Assembly: GCA_947623455.1 (NCBI GenBank)
Contig: OX392527.1
Span: 14,318,001-14,382,000 of the forward strand
Origin: Mimachlamys varia
Lineage: Eukaryota; Mollusca; Bivalvia; Pectinida; Pectinidae
Length of the DNA stretch: 64,000 nt
Reading direction: 5' to 3'
Shown here: piece by piece, positions 24,601-35,118 of the stretch
Numbering within the stretch: position 1 is the stretch's first letter
Layout: each line of letters starts with the position of its first letter
Made by a program: the position numbers and the translations under genes
Notes under the pieces: generated by a model
Seen by the model: the letters and a program-made list of their open reading frames with translations, nothing else
Databases searched by the model: none
Told to the model about the DNA's origin: nothing

Positions 24601-24849
24601 GGTGAAATCTTACTGCGTGTAAATAGCGTAGACGACTGAATAAAGGTTCGACGGATTATGTCTGTTTCATAATTTGAGCCGTTCACGCTTCTGCGTCATT
24701 GACTTTTCCATGTTTTGTTCCTTCAGCATCTCAAAACATGGAACATATGTGGGGTTCAAAATTTCTAATTATTTATGCACGTATCCATAAAACAAATTTA
24801 TCCAAACGTCCTATTCCACTGATATATCTAGAGTAATATCATGTATAAT

Positions 24850-25165
24850 ATCGAAGCGTCAACAAAACCAAAATCCGAACTGAAATTGATTTAACTAGGG
24901 GCAAAATATGAACAATGGAAATAGCAGGAGAATAAGACCAGATGTTCCGAAAGTGTAAGTATCTCCTGCGTTTCCAACAACACCCGCCATGTACATCTTG
25001 GTCACATCTAGGTAAACGTCACGTCGTCAGAGTGAGTCATCATTTTCAATCACAGAACGTTATCACTCAAATAAGCAGTTTAATTAGCGTCCACTTTCAT
25101 AACATGCAAGGATTCAAAATATTTCTATATTTAATGAGACCAAGATCATAGTCCTTATCAACCTA
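24850..25165 (-). mobile_element. Penelope-like element 3' tail fragment
   Basis: Shows GCGTCAACAAAACCAAAATCC, GATGTTCCGAAAGTGTAAG, ACACCCGCCATGTA and TCATCATTTTCAATCACA in family order, ending near the ATCAACCT.ACATCTCTCG block. No catalytic region is present. Confidence 0.65.
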
Positions 25166-25264
25166 ACATCTCTCGTATCCATGTTTGTTATACACCTAAA
25201 ATATACATGTATTAGATTAGTTTATAAACTCCACATATTATACTAATAAATATACAACTCAGAG

Positions 25265-26450
25265 AATACCAAATTGTCAACACAACCATAATCCGAACTC
25301 ACAATCGATTACAGATGAGGCAAAATATGAACAAAGGAAATATTTACAAGGAGACTTTCGTAAAAGTACAAGAAAATAAGACCAAGTGTTCCGGAAGAAT
25401 AAGCGCCTTCTGCTTCATCGACGATACTCGCCATGTAAATCTAATATTCACATGTTCACATCAAAGTAAACACCAGTCCTCAAAACGAGGTCTGACTCAT
25501 CATTGTCAATCACAACAAGAAAGCACACAAATAAGCAAACTCAAAAACGTCAATCTTCATATCACACAAAGATACAGAATATTTCTCGATGAGATCAAGG
25601 GGTGACCGTAAAACTAGCCCATAGTAGTATCACCGTGTATATCTCGAATACCTGTGCCGTAATTTTGTTTCGTCAGCACGAATCAATTGCGACATGTAAA
25701 CACCTTAGGATGTTACTTTCAAGAAAGGGAAAGTTCTCGATCGGAAAATCGAAATCGTCACGTTTATCATACAACTTAGTAGTATGCTGTCCGTGGTGGT
25801 CATAGTTAAGGTCGGGATAAGAAGCTGATGTAGGGAATATGTTGTTTCTTTAATCTCATGTTCAATAGGGTACATGTATATACGACCGACTTGGTCAGCA
25901 AATTGCTTGTTGTTTATAGAAAACACATCATCGATGTTTCTCAAAAATGAAGTTTAAAGATTTGGTAAGGTTTTGTTACCCGTCTTGATAAGCCCCTCGA
26001 CAAATTCAGCCTCGTATAAAAAAAAAATGAGGCAAAGTTAGTTCCCATTGTAATGCCAACAGTCTGTTGAAAAATCTTTCCTACGAACTCAACAAAGATA
26101 TTGCCAACCAGAAATTCAATCTTTCGTACTATATCTTCCCCAGTATATTGCATCCTAACTGTTGTTTTGTTTTTTTACAAAGTATACTCCAAGATAGCTC
26201 ACAACCAAGTATTTGTATGGTCGTTCACCTTTCCTGGAAAAGAAAGCTCTCATAATAAGAGGCCAAAGACGCTCGTTCAGTTTGGTATGTGGTATGGTAG
26301 TGTATAGGGTGGAAAAATAAAATGTTTTGATAGACGAACAATTTTTGAGAAGCGGGTGCTCAAGACTGATAAGAAGATATTTTGAGTTTAACACCATAAA
26401 TTTTACTGATACACCTAATACCTTTACATATATATGTACTACTAACACAG
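25265..26450 (-). pseudogene. Penelope-like reverse-transcriptase pseudogene
   Basis: On the minus strand, from 26,450 down, I read STLYTTIPHTKL (motif A region), RAFFSRKGERPYKYLVVS, EDIVRKIEFLVGNIF, FQQTVGITMGTNFA (motif B region), RNIDDVFSINNKQFADQVGR (catalytic motif C with both aspartates) and finally the family 3' tail at 25,265-25,600. Several frameshifts split these blocks between 26,155-26,448, 25,941-26,153 and 25,705-25,944. The pattern LYTxIPH ... GxxMGTN ... xIDDVxSIN fits reverse transcriptases of the Penelope-like type better than LINEs or retroviruses; clade assignment is inference. The conserved C-terminal half (TYGVYxSQLIR...GKFYGRH) is mostly lost here. No GIY-YIG endonuclease is seen. 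Confidence 0.65.
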
Positions 26451-26584
26451 TGTATTATACTGATTAATTAAACAAAATATATTATTCTGATACAAGTAAC
26501 ACTAAATTGTATCAAACTGATACAACTCATATCATAAATTATAATGATACTTGCACACCTAACACCAATTATTACATTGTACAT

Positions 26585-26800
26585 TTTAACCAGTGAAATA
26601 TCGAATATTATTCATAACATAAAAGTGATATTTTTGACTAATGAGAAATAAAATATTTTTCACTAGTGAAAATTAACTTTTATTTTCTGATTTGACCAAT
26701 CAAAATGCTACTTGCAAACGACAAATGGGGAAATGAAAAGCTGCCAAGGTTTGCTATAAAAATTAAATAAACAGAATATCTAACAGTATCTTAAGTAATA
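26585..26800. mobile_element. AT-rich dispersed element, inverted copy
   Basis: The reverse complement matches 24,310-24,560 block by block: GATACTGTTAGATATTCTGT, GGCAGCTTTTCATTTCCCC, TTTTGATTGGTCAAATCAGA, TTTTCACTAGTGAAAAATAT and GATATTTCACTGG. It is one of at least five copies in this window. Confidence 0.65.
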
Positions 26801-27249
26801 ATACTTACAGTGTAGTGCAATATATATTCGCAAAATTTGCAATGATATTTCATGACTTTATTTTTCACTGGAATTTATTGAAATTTCACATATATGTAGA
26901 TAATTATTTTGCTCATTCCTCTGATAATTATTGTATTTAATTATTCACGCAGCCGATTTCAAGAGTTATTGCATGTATTTCAGCAATAGGACAGTACCAT
27001 ATGAAATAAGAATAGGGAACAAAACGATGCCATGCTTTTGTTACTCTGCATATATTCGTCTATTTAGGGAAAGCTAAGCATTGGAGAAATATTCAAAAAA
27101 TATATCAGGTTAAAGAGCCAACAACAATTCTTTACTAATGTATACAATTTCAAGAAATTCCATTAAAAAACGATGTCATAAAAATTCATTGAAACGTTGC
27201 CAAAATGCATTAAATATACAACAAAAATATTACGGAAAAAAAAATTCAG
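26801..27249. other. Non-coding or unassigned stretch
   Basis: AT-rich sequence without recognisable genes, lying between mobile-element fragments. Confidence 0.45.
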
Positions 27250-27700
27250 AGAATACCAAAGCGTCAACAAAACCATAATCCGAACTCAAAATCGATTAAA
27301 CTAGGGGCAAAATAGGAACAAAGGAAAGATCTACATGGAGACTCTCGTAAAAACACAAGAGAATAAGACCAGGTGTTTCGGAAGATTAAGCGTCGTCTGC
27401 TTCATCGAAGACTCCCGCCATGTAAATGTTGGTCACATCCAAGTAAGCATCCGTCCTCAAAATGAGAACCGAGTCATCATTGTCATCACAACAAGTAAAC
27501 ACACTAACAAGCAAGCTCAAAAACGTCCATCTTCATATCACACAAAGATACAGAATATTTCTCGATGATATCAAGATGGCGACCATAAAACTTGCCCATA
27601 GTCTTCATCAACCTGCATTTCTCGAATCCCTGTGCCGTAAGTTTGTTCGTCAGCAGTTGACATCTATCACATCTATCAAATATATATTGCACTACACTGT
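27250..27700 (-). mobile_element. Penelope-like element 3' end with C-terminal coding remnant
   Basis: The tail (GCGTCAACAAAACCATAATCC ... GTCATCACAACAAG ... CTTCATATCACACAAAG) is followed by minus-strand RCQLLTNKLTAQGFEKCRLM and KFYGRHLDIIEKYSVSL at about 27,540-27,680. This is the conserved C-terminal end of the family protein. The copy then breaks off and joins a scrap of the AT-rich dispersed element at about 27,700-27,790. Confidence 0.68.
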
Positions 27701-28016
27701 ATATTTGTGAAAAATATCATATATTAACCCCATTGGTGAAATATATCTGGTATTACTGAAGACAATGCTAGATATCTCTATACTATACTTTTACTGCACC
27801 TAACACCATATGTTATAATACAAGTAGGATCTCATGTCATACAAAAAAAAATTAAGAATATTTCCTTATTTGGAGAAATATTAAAAACATATATACACAT
27901 TTTGGTAGTACACGATTTGAAATTATATAGAACTAGTTTGTTTTTACTTCTAAATTCATAAACCTTCTGCGTCTACATTTGTTTAGAAATTTTGGATTTC
28001 CACCTTTTGGCCCCTA

Positions 28017-28060
28017 GCATCACTGATGAGTCATAGGAGGATGAAATAGCTGTATGATGC
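28017..28060 (+). ncRNA. Hammerhead-ribozyme-like motif (type I), partly degraded
   Basis: All core parts of a type I hammerhead appear in order. They are a stem I 5' strand GCATCA (28,017-28,022), the core CTGATGA (28,023-28,029), and a stem II hairpin GTC...GAT with loop ATAGGAG (28,030-28,042). The core GAAA (28,043-28,046), a minimal stem III region (TAGCT), the cleavage triplet GTA (28,052-28,054) and the stem I 3' strand TGATGC (28,055-28,060) follow. Stem I pairs perfectly over 6 bp. Stem II is weak: a G-U, a U-A and a C-G pair. Stem III would rest on A-U and U-G pairs. Hammerheads of this minimal type are known from Penelope-like elements and retrozymes in animals, which agrees with the many Penelope-like fragments nearby. 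Weak stems suggest a fossil; activity is untested. Confidence 0.6.
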
Positions 28061-28219
28061 AGTTTAATTCATTTTTTCGGCATACTGTATCTATTACTAA
28101 ATTTAGAAGGTGCAACATATGTGTGTGCTACGTCACCTTGGATGTTAAAAACGAAACCTACAAATTACAGTTGTACTTTTAAGCTTGATAACACATCCCA
28201 TACTTAAGATAATATTACA

Positions 28220-28327
28220 GACACAATCTGATTAAAATCCTACCTTGATCTCCGCGCCGTTCTGTAAACTGCTCTCTGCTTCGTCGGAACGCGGTGATCT
28301 AGATAAGATTTTAATCACAATGACACT
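28220..28327. repeat. Imperfect hairpin, about 40-bp arms
   Basis: The left arm GACACAATCTGATTAAAATC / TACCTTGATCTCCGCGCCGTTC pairs with the right arm GAACGCGGTGATCTAGATAAGATTTTAATCACAATGACAC across a loop of about 25 bp. The layout is MITE-like. No coding sequence. Confidence 0.65.
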
Positions 28328-28768
28328 GACATCTATCCAATATCATACAGATCAGCCATGTTTCACATTTAAACTTGCACACAGTATATAAAGTATTCCT
28401 TAACGCCAAATAGATCGAACATGAGATATTCTAATAAAAAGTATAAAATCTTACATTGAATTATGCTTTTGATGAAATGTATGATAAATAATTAAGATTA
28501 TAAAAAGAATGTGTTTAATGAATATCGTGTAGTATCAAATACTCCTGGAGTTTGTAGGTGTAACATTGTTCTCGCGCACAGATAAACCAGAGGCAATGGA
28601 AAGCTGTAACTACATTTCATTATATCTTTACAAATTTGGGATGGCTACCAACTCAAATGACGTAATTATCGTAAAGAAAATAGATTCCCAGTTACAAAAT
28701 GTCTCTAAAAATAAGAAATATGTCACTTGACGTTGGTGCATCGTTACGACTGACTTATTGATGTTAAA

Positions 28769-28921
28769 GAGAATGGGGTTGGAACGACTGAAAGTTTAGC
28801 TGCGTAAACTGTTCATGATTTTGAAAAGCCCTCTCGGGACAAGGTTTTGAAAGCCGTAGTTGAAATTGGCGACAATTATTCCGTCACACAGTCATCAAAT
28901 GGCGTCAAGCCTTCTTCTTGA
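28769..28921 (+). pseudogene. Possible decayed coding remnant, unidentified
   Basis: One forward frame reads ENGVGTTESLAA, a stop codon, then TVHDFEKPSRDKVLKAVVEI and GDNYSVTQSSNGVKPSS before a second stop. The composition looks protein-like and unlike the AT-rich background, but I do not recognise the family and there are no clear splice sites. It may be a fragment of a dead gene or transposon, or chance. Confidence 0.2.
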
Positions 28922-29296
28922 AGCGCTGGTTCACGTCGTTCAGTAGACGACACATTACGCTATGATATCATCTCTTACCTAGAAATAGATCATCAGACAT
29001 GGAGACGTTACTGTACAGTATAAATACAAGGTCATCTGAATTTCAACTGAGCAAAGATGTACAAAATCCGCTTTTGACGAGCAGAAATTGGTACTATCAA
29101 TACGCATTCACACAAAACCACAATTATTTAAAGGTCGCCTCTCGAACATAAGCATTTATCACCGGAACTCGTCTTAAATTCCTTGTTTCATACATGTATA
29201 AGGTGAAAATTAAGTCGTTCTGGAATTGTTTTCTGACTATGAAATTGTACTAATAAAAATATCATGTAGTTTTACATAATTTGATATTATCTAAGA

Positions 29297-29455
29297 ATTG
29301 TACTTCCTTTTGAATTCATATACGGTAGTATGCCCACACTTTGCATCGGCATATACATAAATATATTCTATGGTGCACATTAGCGCTCCAAAGGGAAAGT
29401 GTTCGTTGCCAACTGCGGGTATACTACCATATATGCAGTAGAAATGAAGTACAAT
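29297..29455. mobile_element. MITE-like element with 40-bp terminal inverted repeats
   Basis: The left end ATTGTACTTCCTTTTGAATT / CATATACGGTAGTATGCCC matches the reverse complement of the right end (ATTGTACTTCATTTCTACTG / CATATATGGTAGTATACCC), enclosing about 80 bp. Total length is about 159 bp. No coding capacity. Confidence 0.7.
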
Positions 29456-29576
29456 CCCTATATATACATCATTATTAATGATAAAATGCTACCATGGCAA
29501 CCAAAATAGCTGTTGTTACATTACTAGATGTAGGCCAATATAGTCCCAGTGAATCTACATCGATACAGTTAACGTT

Positions 29577-30480
29577 ACACGATGTGCGGTGTGCGCACGA
29601 TGGGTGAACGGTGTATGCACGATGTGCGAACGATGCGATCCTGTGAGATTATTTCTAACGCACGTGTGGGCGCACGATAAACTAAGATTGTGCGATGACA
29701 ATCGTGGTTGATGTAAAATGAGAAATGGCTAAATAATATATACCGTTTCGCGCTAGTTGTTTTACGCGTATTTCTATATTTTAACTGAATACATTAGCTA
29801 AAATTTCTCTCTATATATTTCTCAAAATTAGGAATTGTCTTTTTGTAATTTTTAAAAAAAACGAAATAGACACATGTTAACTTTCAACACATATTGACAA
29901 GCTCTCATTCAGGTAAATATTGCCAGTTTTTAACAAGGTATATAGAGATGTACCTGTACATAACCCATATATGTCTCTTGCCCGGGACATTAAACTGTAG
30001 CAACACTCGCTAAGGTGTGAAAACACAGGTACAGTGGCGGGGAGGCGAGGGGTGTTCAAATAACTAATTATACGAGTCCAGTTTGTTTTCATAACGGTCG
30101 CTCGGTAATGGCTGTCGAACATAGCGGATCGCTGGACCCAGGACAGGTAGAATTATGGCACGTTATTTACCTGTTCTGTTACCTTGGAGCTGAACCCGCA
30201 CTTGACTGTCTCCTAGTCACTGTAATACTGTTTAATGTATATTGTGAAATTAACATAATCCCAATAAATATGATGCATTTATATAGTTTTCGACAGGAGG
30301 ATTCCATATTTTTTTCATTCTGTAATATGTATCGACCAATTGAACCAAATCGTGCGTTTGTGCGATGAGAATCGCACACATAAACACACGATCTTAAGAT
30401 CGCCCAGTTGTGCGCACCATTGGCGAACGATGTGTGCACGATGTATACACGATGCACGCACGCATGTTTTGGTGCGTCGG
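29577..30480. mobile_element. Possible DNA-transposon-like element with GCACGATG motif clusters at both ends
   Basis: Many copies of GCACGATG, GTGCGATG and close variants or their reverse complements (ATCGTGC) cluster at 29,577-29,705 and again at 30,346-30,480. Few occur in between. Clustered subterminal motifs are the usual transposase-binding layout of several DNA-transposon families. No transposase was recognised in the interior; the open frames at 30,108-30,368 and minus 30,179-30,553 look incidental. Edges are approximate. Confidence 0.35.
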
Positions 30481-30715
30481 TGTTACCATAACTGTATATC
30501 GGTAAATTTAGAGAATACGCAGCGGACAACAAAAATTTTTGTCTTCTTTTCATTACATGTGAACGATCAATTAAATAATGCTACTAGGATTTTGAGTATA
30601 ATTATTCACTAACAATGGCTGTTATGATGACGCATTGACACACTGAACTGGTAGTGATGCGGTCGAACATCGCAACAGGAAGCCGCCATTGTTGGTTACC
30701 GCTAATGAATTTTGA

Positions 30716-33322
30716 ATGTGCATCAATGGAATAAGAAGTTTACCACCATCCATTTTCTGTATGATTAGACGTAATGGATCCCAAACGCTTTCAACGTTTC
30801 AAGATGTTAAAGAAACTATCTGTCTTCAAACGAAGGAACTACCCAATGGCTGTCATCAAACGAAGGAACTAACCAATGACTGCCATCAAACGAAGGAACC
30901 AACTAATGGCTGTCATCAAACGAAGGAACTAACCAATGGCTGTCATCAAACGAAGGAACTAACCAATGGCTGTCATCAAACGAAGGAACTAACCAATGGC
31001 TGTCATCAAACGAAGGAACTAACCAATGGCTGCCAGCAAATGAAGGAACTAACCAATGGCTGTCATCCAACGAAGGAACTAACCAATGGCTGTCATCAAA
31101 CGAAGGAACTAACCAATGGCTATCATCAAACGAAGGAACTAACCAATGGCTGTCATCAAACGAAGGAACTAACCAATGGTTGTCTTCAAACGAAGGAACT
31201 AACTAATGGCTGCCATCAAACGAACGAACTTATCAATGGCTGTCATCAAACGAAGGAACTAACCAATGACTGTCATCAAACGAAGGAACTAACCAATGAC
31301 TGTCATCAAACGAAGGAACTAACCAATGGCTGTCATCAAACGAAGGAACTAACCAATGGCTGTCATCAAACGAAGGAACTAACCAATGGCTGTCTTCAAA
31401 CGAAGGAACTAACCAATGGCTGTCATCAAACGAAGGAACTAACCAATGGCTGTCATCAAACGGAGGAACTAACCAATGGCTGCCAGCAAACGAAGGGACT
31501 AACCAATGGCTGTCATCAAACGGAGGAACTAACCAATGGCTGTCTTCAAACGAAGGAACTAACCAATGGCTGTCATCAAACGAAGGAACTAACCAATGGC
31601 TGTCATCAAACGAAGGAACTAACCAATGGCTGCCAGCAAATGAAGGAACTAACCAATGGCTGTCATCCAACGAAGGAACTAACCAATGGCTGTCATCAAA
31701 CGAAGGAACTAACCAATGGCTATCATCAAACGAAGGAACTAACCAATGGCTGTCATCAAACGAAGGAACTAACCAATGGTTGTCTTCAAACGAAGGAACT
31801 AACTAATGGCTGCCATCAAACGAACGAACTTATCAATGGCTGTCATCAAACGAAGGAACTAACCAATGACTGTCATCAAACGAAGGAACTAACCAATGAC
31901 TGTCATCAAACGAAGGAACTAACCAATGGCTGTCATCAAACGAAGGAACTAACCAATGGCTGTCATCAAACGAAGGAACTAACCAATGGCTGTCATCAAA
32001 CGAAGGAACTAACCAATGGCTGTCTTCAAACGAAGGAACTAACCAATGGCTGTCATCAAACGAAGGAACTAACCAATGGCTGTCATCCAACGAAGGAACT
32101 AACCAATGGCTGTCATCAAACGAAGGAACTAACCAATGGCTATCATCAAACGAAGGAACTAACCAATGGCTGTCATCAAACGAAGGAACTAACCAATGGT
32201 TGTCTTCAAACGAAGGAACTAACTAATGGCTGCCATCAAACGAACGAACTTATCAATGGCTGTCATCAAACGAAGGAACTAACCAATGACTGTCATCAAA
32301 CGAAGGAACTAACCAATGACTGTCATCAAACGAAGGAACTAACCAATGGCTGTCATCAAACGAAGGAACTAACCAATGGCTGTCATCAAACGAAGGAACT
32401 AACCAATGGCTGTCTTCAAACGAAGGAACTAACCAATGGCTGTCATCAAACGAAGGAACTAACCAATGGCTGTCATCAAACGGAGGAACTAACCAATGGC
32501 TGCCAGCAAACGAAGGGACTAACCAATGGCTGTCATCAAACGGAGGAACTAACCAATGGCTGTCATCAAACGAAGGAACTAACCAATGGTTGTCAGCAAA
32601 CGAAGGAACTAACCAATGGCAGTCAGCAAACGAAGGAACTAACCAATGGCTGTAATCAAACGAAGGAACTAACCAATGGCTGTCATCAAACGAAGGAACT
32701 AACCAATGGCTATCATCAAACGAAGGAACTAACCAATGGCTGTCATCAAACGAAGGAACTAACCAATGGTTGTCTTCAAACGAAGGAACTAACTAATGGC
32801 TGCCATCAAACGAACGAACTTATCAATGGCTGTCATCAAACGAAGGAACTAACCAATGACTGTCATCAAACGAAGGAACTAACCAATGACTGTCATCAAA
32901 CGAAGGAACTAACCAATGGCTGTCATCAAACGAAGGAACTAACCAATGGCTGTCATCAAACGAAGGAACTAACCAATGGCTGTCTTCAAACGAAGGAACT
33001 AACCAATGGCTGTCATCAAACGAAGGAACTAACCAATGGCTGTCATCAAACGGAGGAACTAACCAATGGCTGCCAGCAAACGAAGGGACTAACCAATGGC
33101 TGTCATCAAACGGAGGAACTAACCAATGGCTGTCATCAAACGAAGGAACTAACCAATGGTTGTCAGCAAACGAAGGAACTAACCAATGGCAGTCAGCAAA
33201 CGAAGGAACTAACCAATGGCTGTAATCAAACGAAGGAACTAACCAATGGCTGTCAGCAAACGAAGGAACTAACCAATGGCTGTCATCAAACGAAGGGCTT
33301 ACCAATGGCTGTCATCAAATGA
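30716..33322 (+). CDS. Hypothetical 868-aa repeat protein, ten-residue units (TKELTNGCHQ)
   Basis: An ATG at 30,716 opens an 868-codon frame to TGA at 33,320-33,322. The first 40 or so residues are unique (MCINGIRSLPPSIF...). The rest is about 83 ten-residue units of consensus TKELTNGCHQ, with one cysteine per unit and variants such as NDCHQ, GCLQ, GYHQ and TNELINGCHQ. Near the end a one-base loss shifts the frame, giving KGLPMAVIK and a stop. There is no evident signal peptide, membrane segment or known domain. The protein could be a low-complexity structural or matrix-type protein, but the frame may be just a minisatellite whose 30-bp unit lacks stops. Shorter minus-strand frames (DDSHWLVPSF units) are also open, which weakens the coding case. 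Confidence 0.3.
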   Translation: MCINGIRSLPPSIFCMIRRNGSQTLSTFQDVKETICLQTKELPNGCHQTKELTNDCHQTKEPTNGCHQTKELTNGCHQTKELTNGCHQTKELTNGCHQTKELTNGCQQMKELTNGCHPTKELTNGCHQTKELTNGYHQTKELTNGCHQTKELTNGCLQTKELTNGCHQTNELINGCHQTKELTNDCHQTKELTNDCHQTKELTNGCHQTKELTNGCHQTKELTNGCLQTKELTNGCHQTKELTNGCHQTEELTNGCQQTKGLTNGCHQTEELTNGCLQTKELTNGCHQTKELTNGCHQTKELTNGCQQMKELTNGCHPTKELTNGCHQTKELTNGYHQTKELTNGCHQTKELTNGCLQTKELTNGCHQTNELINGCHQTKELTNDCHQTKELTNDCHQTKELTNGCHQTKELTNGCHQTKELTNGCHQTKELTNGCLQTKELTNGCHQTKELTNGCHPTKELTNGCHQTKELTNGYHQTKELTNGCHQTKELTNGCLQTKELTNGCHQTNELINGCHQTKELTNDCHQTKELTNDCHQTKELTNGCHQTKELTNGCHQTKELTNGCLQTKELTNGCHQTKELTNGCHQTEELTNGCQQTKGLTNGCHQTEELTNGCHQTKELTNGCQQTKELTNGSQQTKELTNGCNQTKELTNGCHQTKELTNGYHQTKELTNGCHQTKELTNGCLQTKELTNGCHQTNELINGCHQTKELTNDCHQTKELTNDCHQTKELTNGCHQTKELTNGCHQTKELTNGCLQTKELTNGCHQTKELTNGCHQTEELTNGCQQTKGLTNGCHQTEELTNGCHQTKELTNGCQQTKELTNGSQQTKELTNGCNQTKELTNGCQQTKELTNGCHQTKGLPMAVIK
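30822..33316. repeat. 30-bp minisatellite array, about 83 units, with higher-order structure
   Basis: The unit GGCTGTCATCAAACGAAGGA + ACTAACCAAT is kept at exactly 30 bp until the last unit. Marker variants recur together in order. The unit with TATCATC lies at 31,121, 31,721, 32,141 and 32,711, spacings of 600, 420 and 570 bp. Blocks of 14 to 20 units were therefore duplicated as wholes, on top of the basic array. Confidence 0.97.
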
Positions 33323-34920
33323 AGAGCGGCAGGTTAAAACACTTAAAACCTTGAAACATATTCCGTAAAATAAACGTACACTTTCCATCGACCTCAGAGC
33401 AGTGTTAGTTGTAAACATACACAGTTACGTTACATGAGAAATCCGCTCGGTTAAACTTAAGGCTTCATTTACTCTCAATCCTGTAGTCTCGGGGCCGTAT
33501 TTGCGACCTGGTGTATGTGCTTATGGCTTCTGATTGGTCTCCTCCTGTAGCAAAAGACCTTGTTGATACGGCATGAGTGACATCTTTTTGTCCCCTCGAT
33601 TGCACCTGATGACCACGAAGTGTCAAACGAACACAAGAGAACCGACAGCATGTTACGTAACCTTCCACTAAACTTTCGCCTTGTGAAAATAAGGTATGAC
33701 AGCAGGTTTATTTCCAGATATGCCGATATCAGAGAAGTTGGAGATTAATATTGTAACCATATTGCACATAAAACACACATTACATAATGAAGAAATCTAT
33801 CTGATTTTTACCCAAATGGAGGAAAGTAACTTACTCCACATCTCTTCTCGTCAAGGTTGATAATATCATCATATCTTCCGAAAAATACAACAAAAAATAA
33901 ATCTTGAAGCATTGCCAGGAACGGGAATACCGCTATGACCAGGAACAGGACTAAGAAGTGTGGGACTGTAATTTAATCTGTCCCCGAGACAAACCTGAGA
34001 GCCTGGGGCTAATTCCGTCGGTATTAATGTATAACCTAATACATAGTGGCAATATTGATTGAGCTAGCGTATCTTTCACTCGGAATTAGCTATAACATGT
34101 TTGTGTAAGCACAGGAAAAATGCGAATATTTTGCTTGACCTAACATATATAGTCAAATATCCAATAATGTAATGAGTGTTACGTTTCATTGGACACACGC
34201 TACACAGATAGTCGCTTCCCGAGTAAGGAATGAGAAAATGAAACAAAACAAGAAATTGAAACTGTTCTCTGTTCATTCATACCAATATCTGGCGGAGTGC
34301 TTCTGAAACCCGTAAGTCACCAGGGTATCGTGTATTGCGGACCGTACATTTCCCGCCCTCGCTATATCCCACACACGAGACGGACCTGCCGATGATGTAT
34401 GTGATGTAGATATTTGATAATCATCTTATGCGGATATCATTGTCAATTTACCAAGAGAGTTTCAATGGTGTCACGATCTTCCCGTCTACTTGCCCCTAAT
34501 CTGGTGCCAGTAAGGGTCCATATGGGGTTATATGCACTCCCGATATAAAACAATACACATGAACGTTTGTCGGAAGCACGGAAGGTACTACTTGGCAAGA
34601 CCAGCTCTTGTCGTGACGCACATGATAGTCAGATACACGTGAATGTAATGTGAAACCCAGCTTGTGTTTTACCTCTGTTTCACCAAAGTCCTGCTAAAAA
34701 GTAAAACGTTATGGAAGTTTAGAGACAAACATGGCATTCATATGTACATAACACAATTAAAATGGACTCATCATTGAGCATTGGTACACTACAATGACGT
34801 AGCACCTGGCGTACCCCCTCGATGTAGTGTCGTTTATAATGAACTAATATTAAACTTTCGTTTGATTTCAAAGCTATATTAAATTGGTTAAAATATTTTT
34901 AAAACGGAACTATATTTTGT
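33323..34920. other. Non-coding or unassigned stretch
   Basis: Short overlapping open frames only (for example minus 33,465-33,668 and 34,076-34,276). Nothing recognisable was seen. Confidence 0.5.
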
Positions 34921-35118
34921 TTATTTTGTTGTCATGTTCCAGAACATTTTAAACTATATTTTCTTTATTTTGTTGTCATGTTTTAGAACAGTTAAGACTA
35001 TATTTTGTTTATTTTGTTGTCATGTTCTAGAACATTTTAACTATATGTTTTTTATTTTGTTGTCATGTTCTAGAACATTTTACACTATTTGTTGTTTATT
35101 TTGTTGTTCTAGAACATT
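34921..35118. repeat. Degenerate array of about 45 bp, 4 to 5 units
   Basis: Units share TTTATTTTGTTGTCATGTTC and AGAACATTTTAAACTATAT, with substitutions and small length changes between copies. The 82-codon frame over it is repeat-derived. Confidence 0.88.

Noticed and set aside
26460..26580. Similarity of AAATTGTATCAAAC to the 40-bp array unit at 20.4 kb
   Set aside because: The match is short and AT-rich and does not extend; likely chance.
31233..33305. Minus-strand frames of DDSHWLVPSF units over the 30-bp array
   Set aside because: Broken into three pieces by stops, whereas the plus-strand frame is continuous; treated as shadows.
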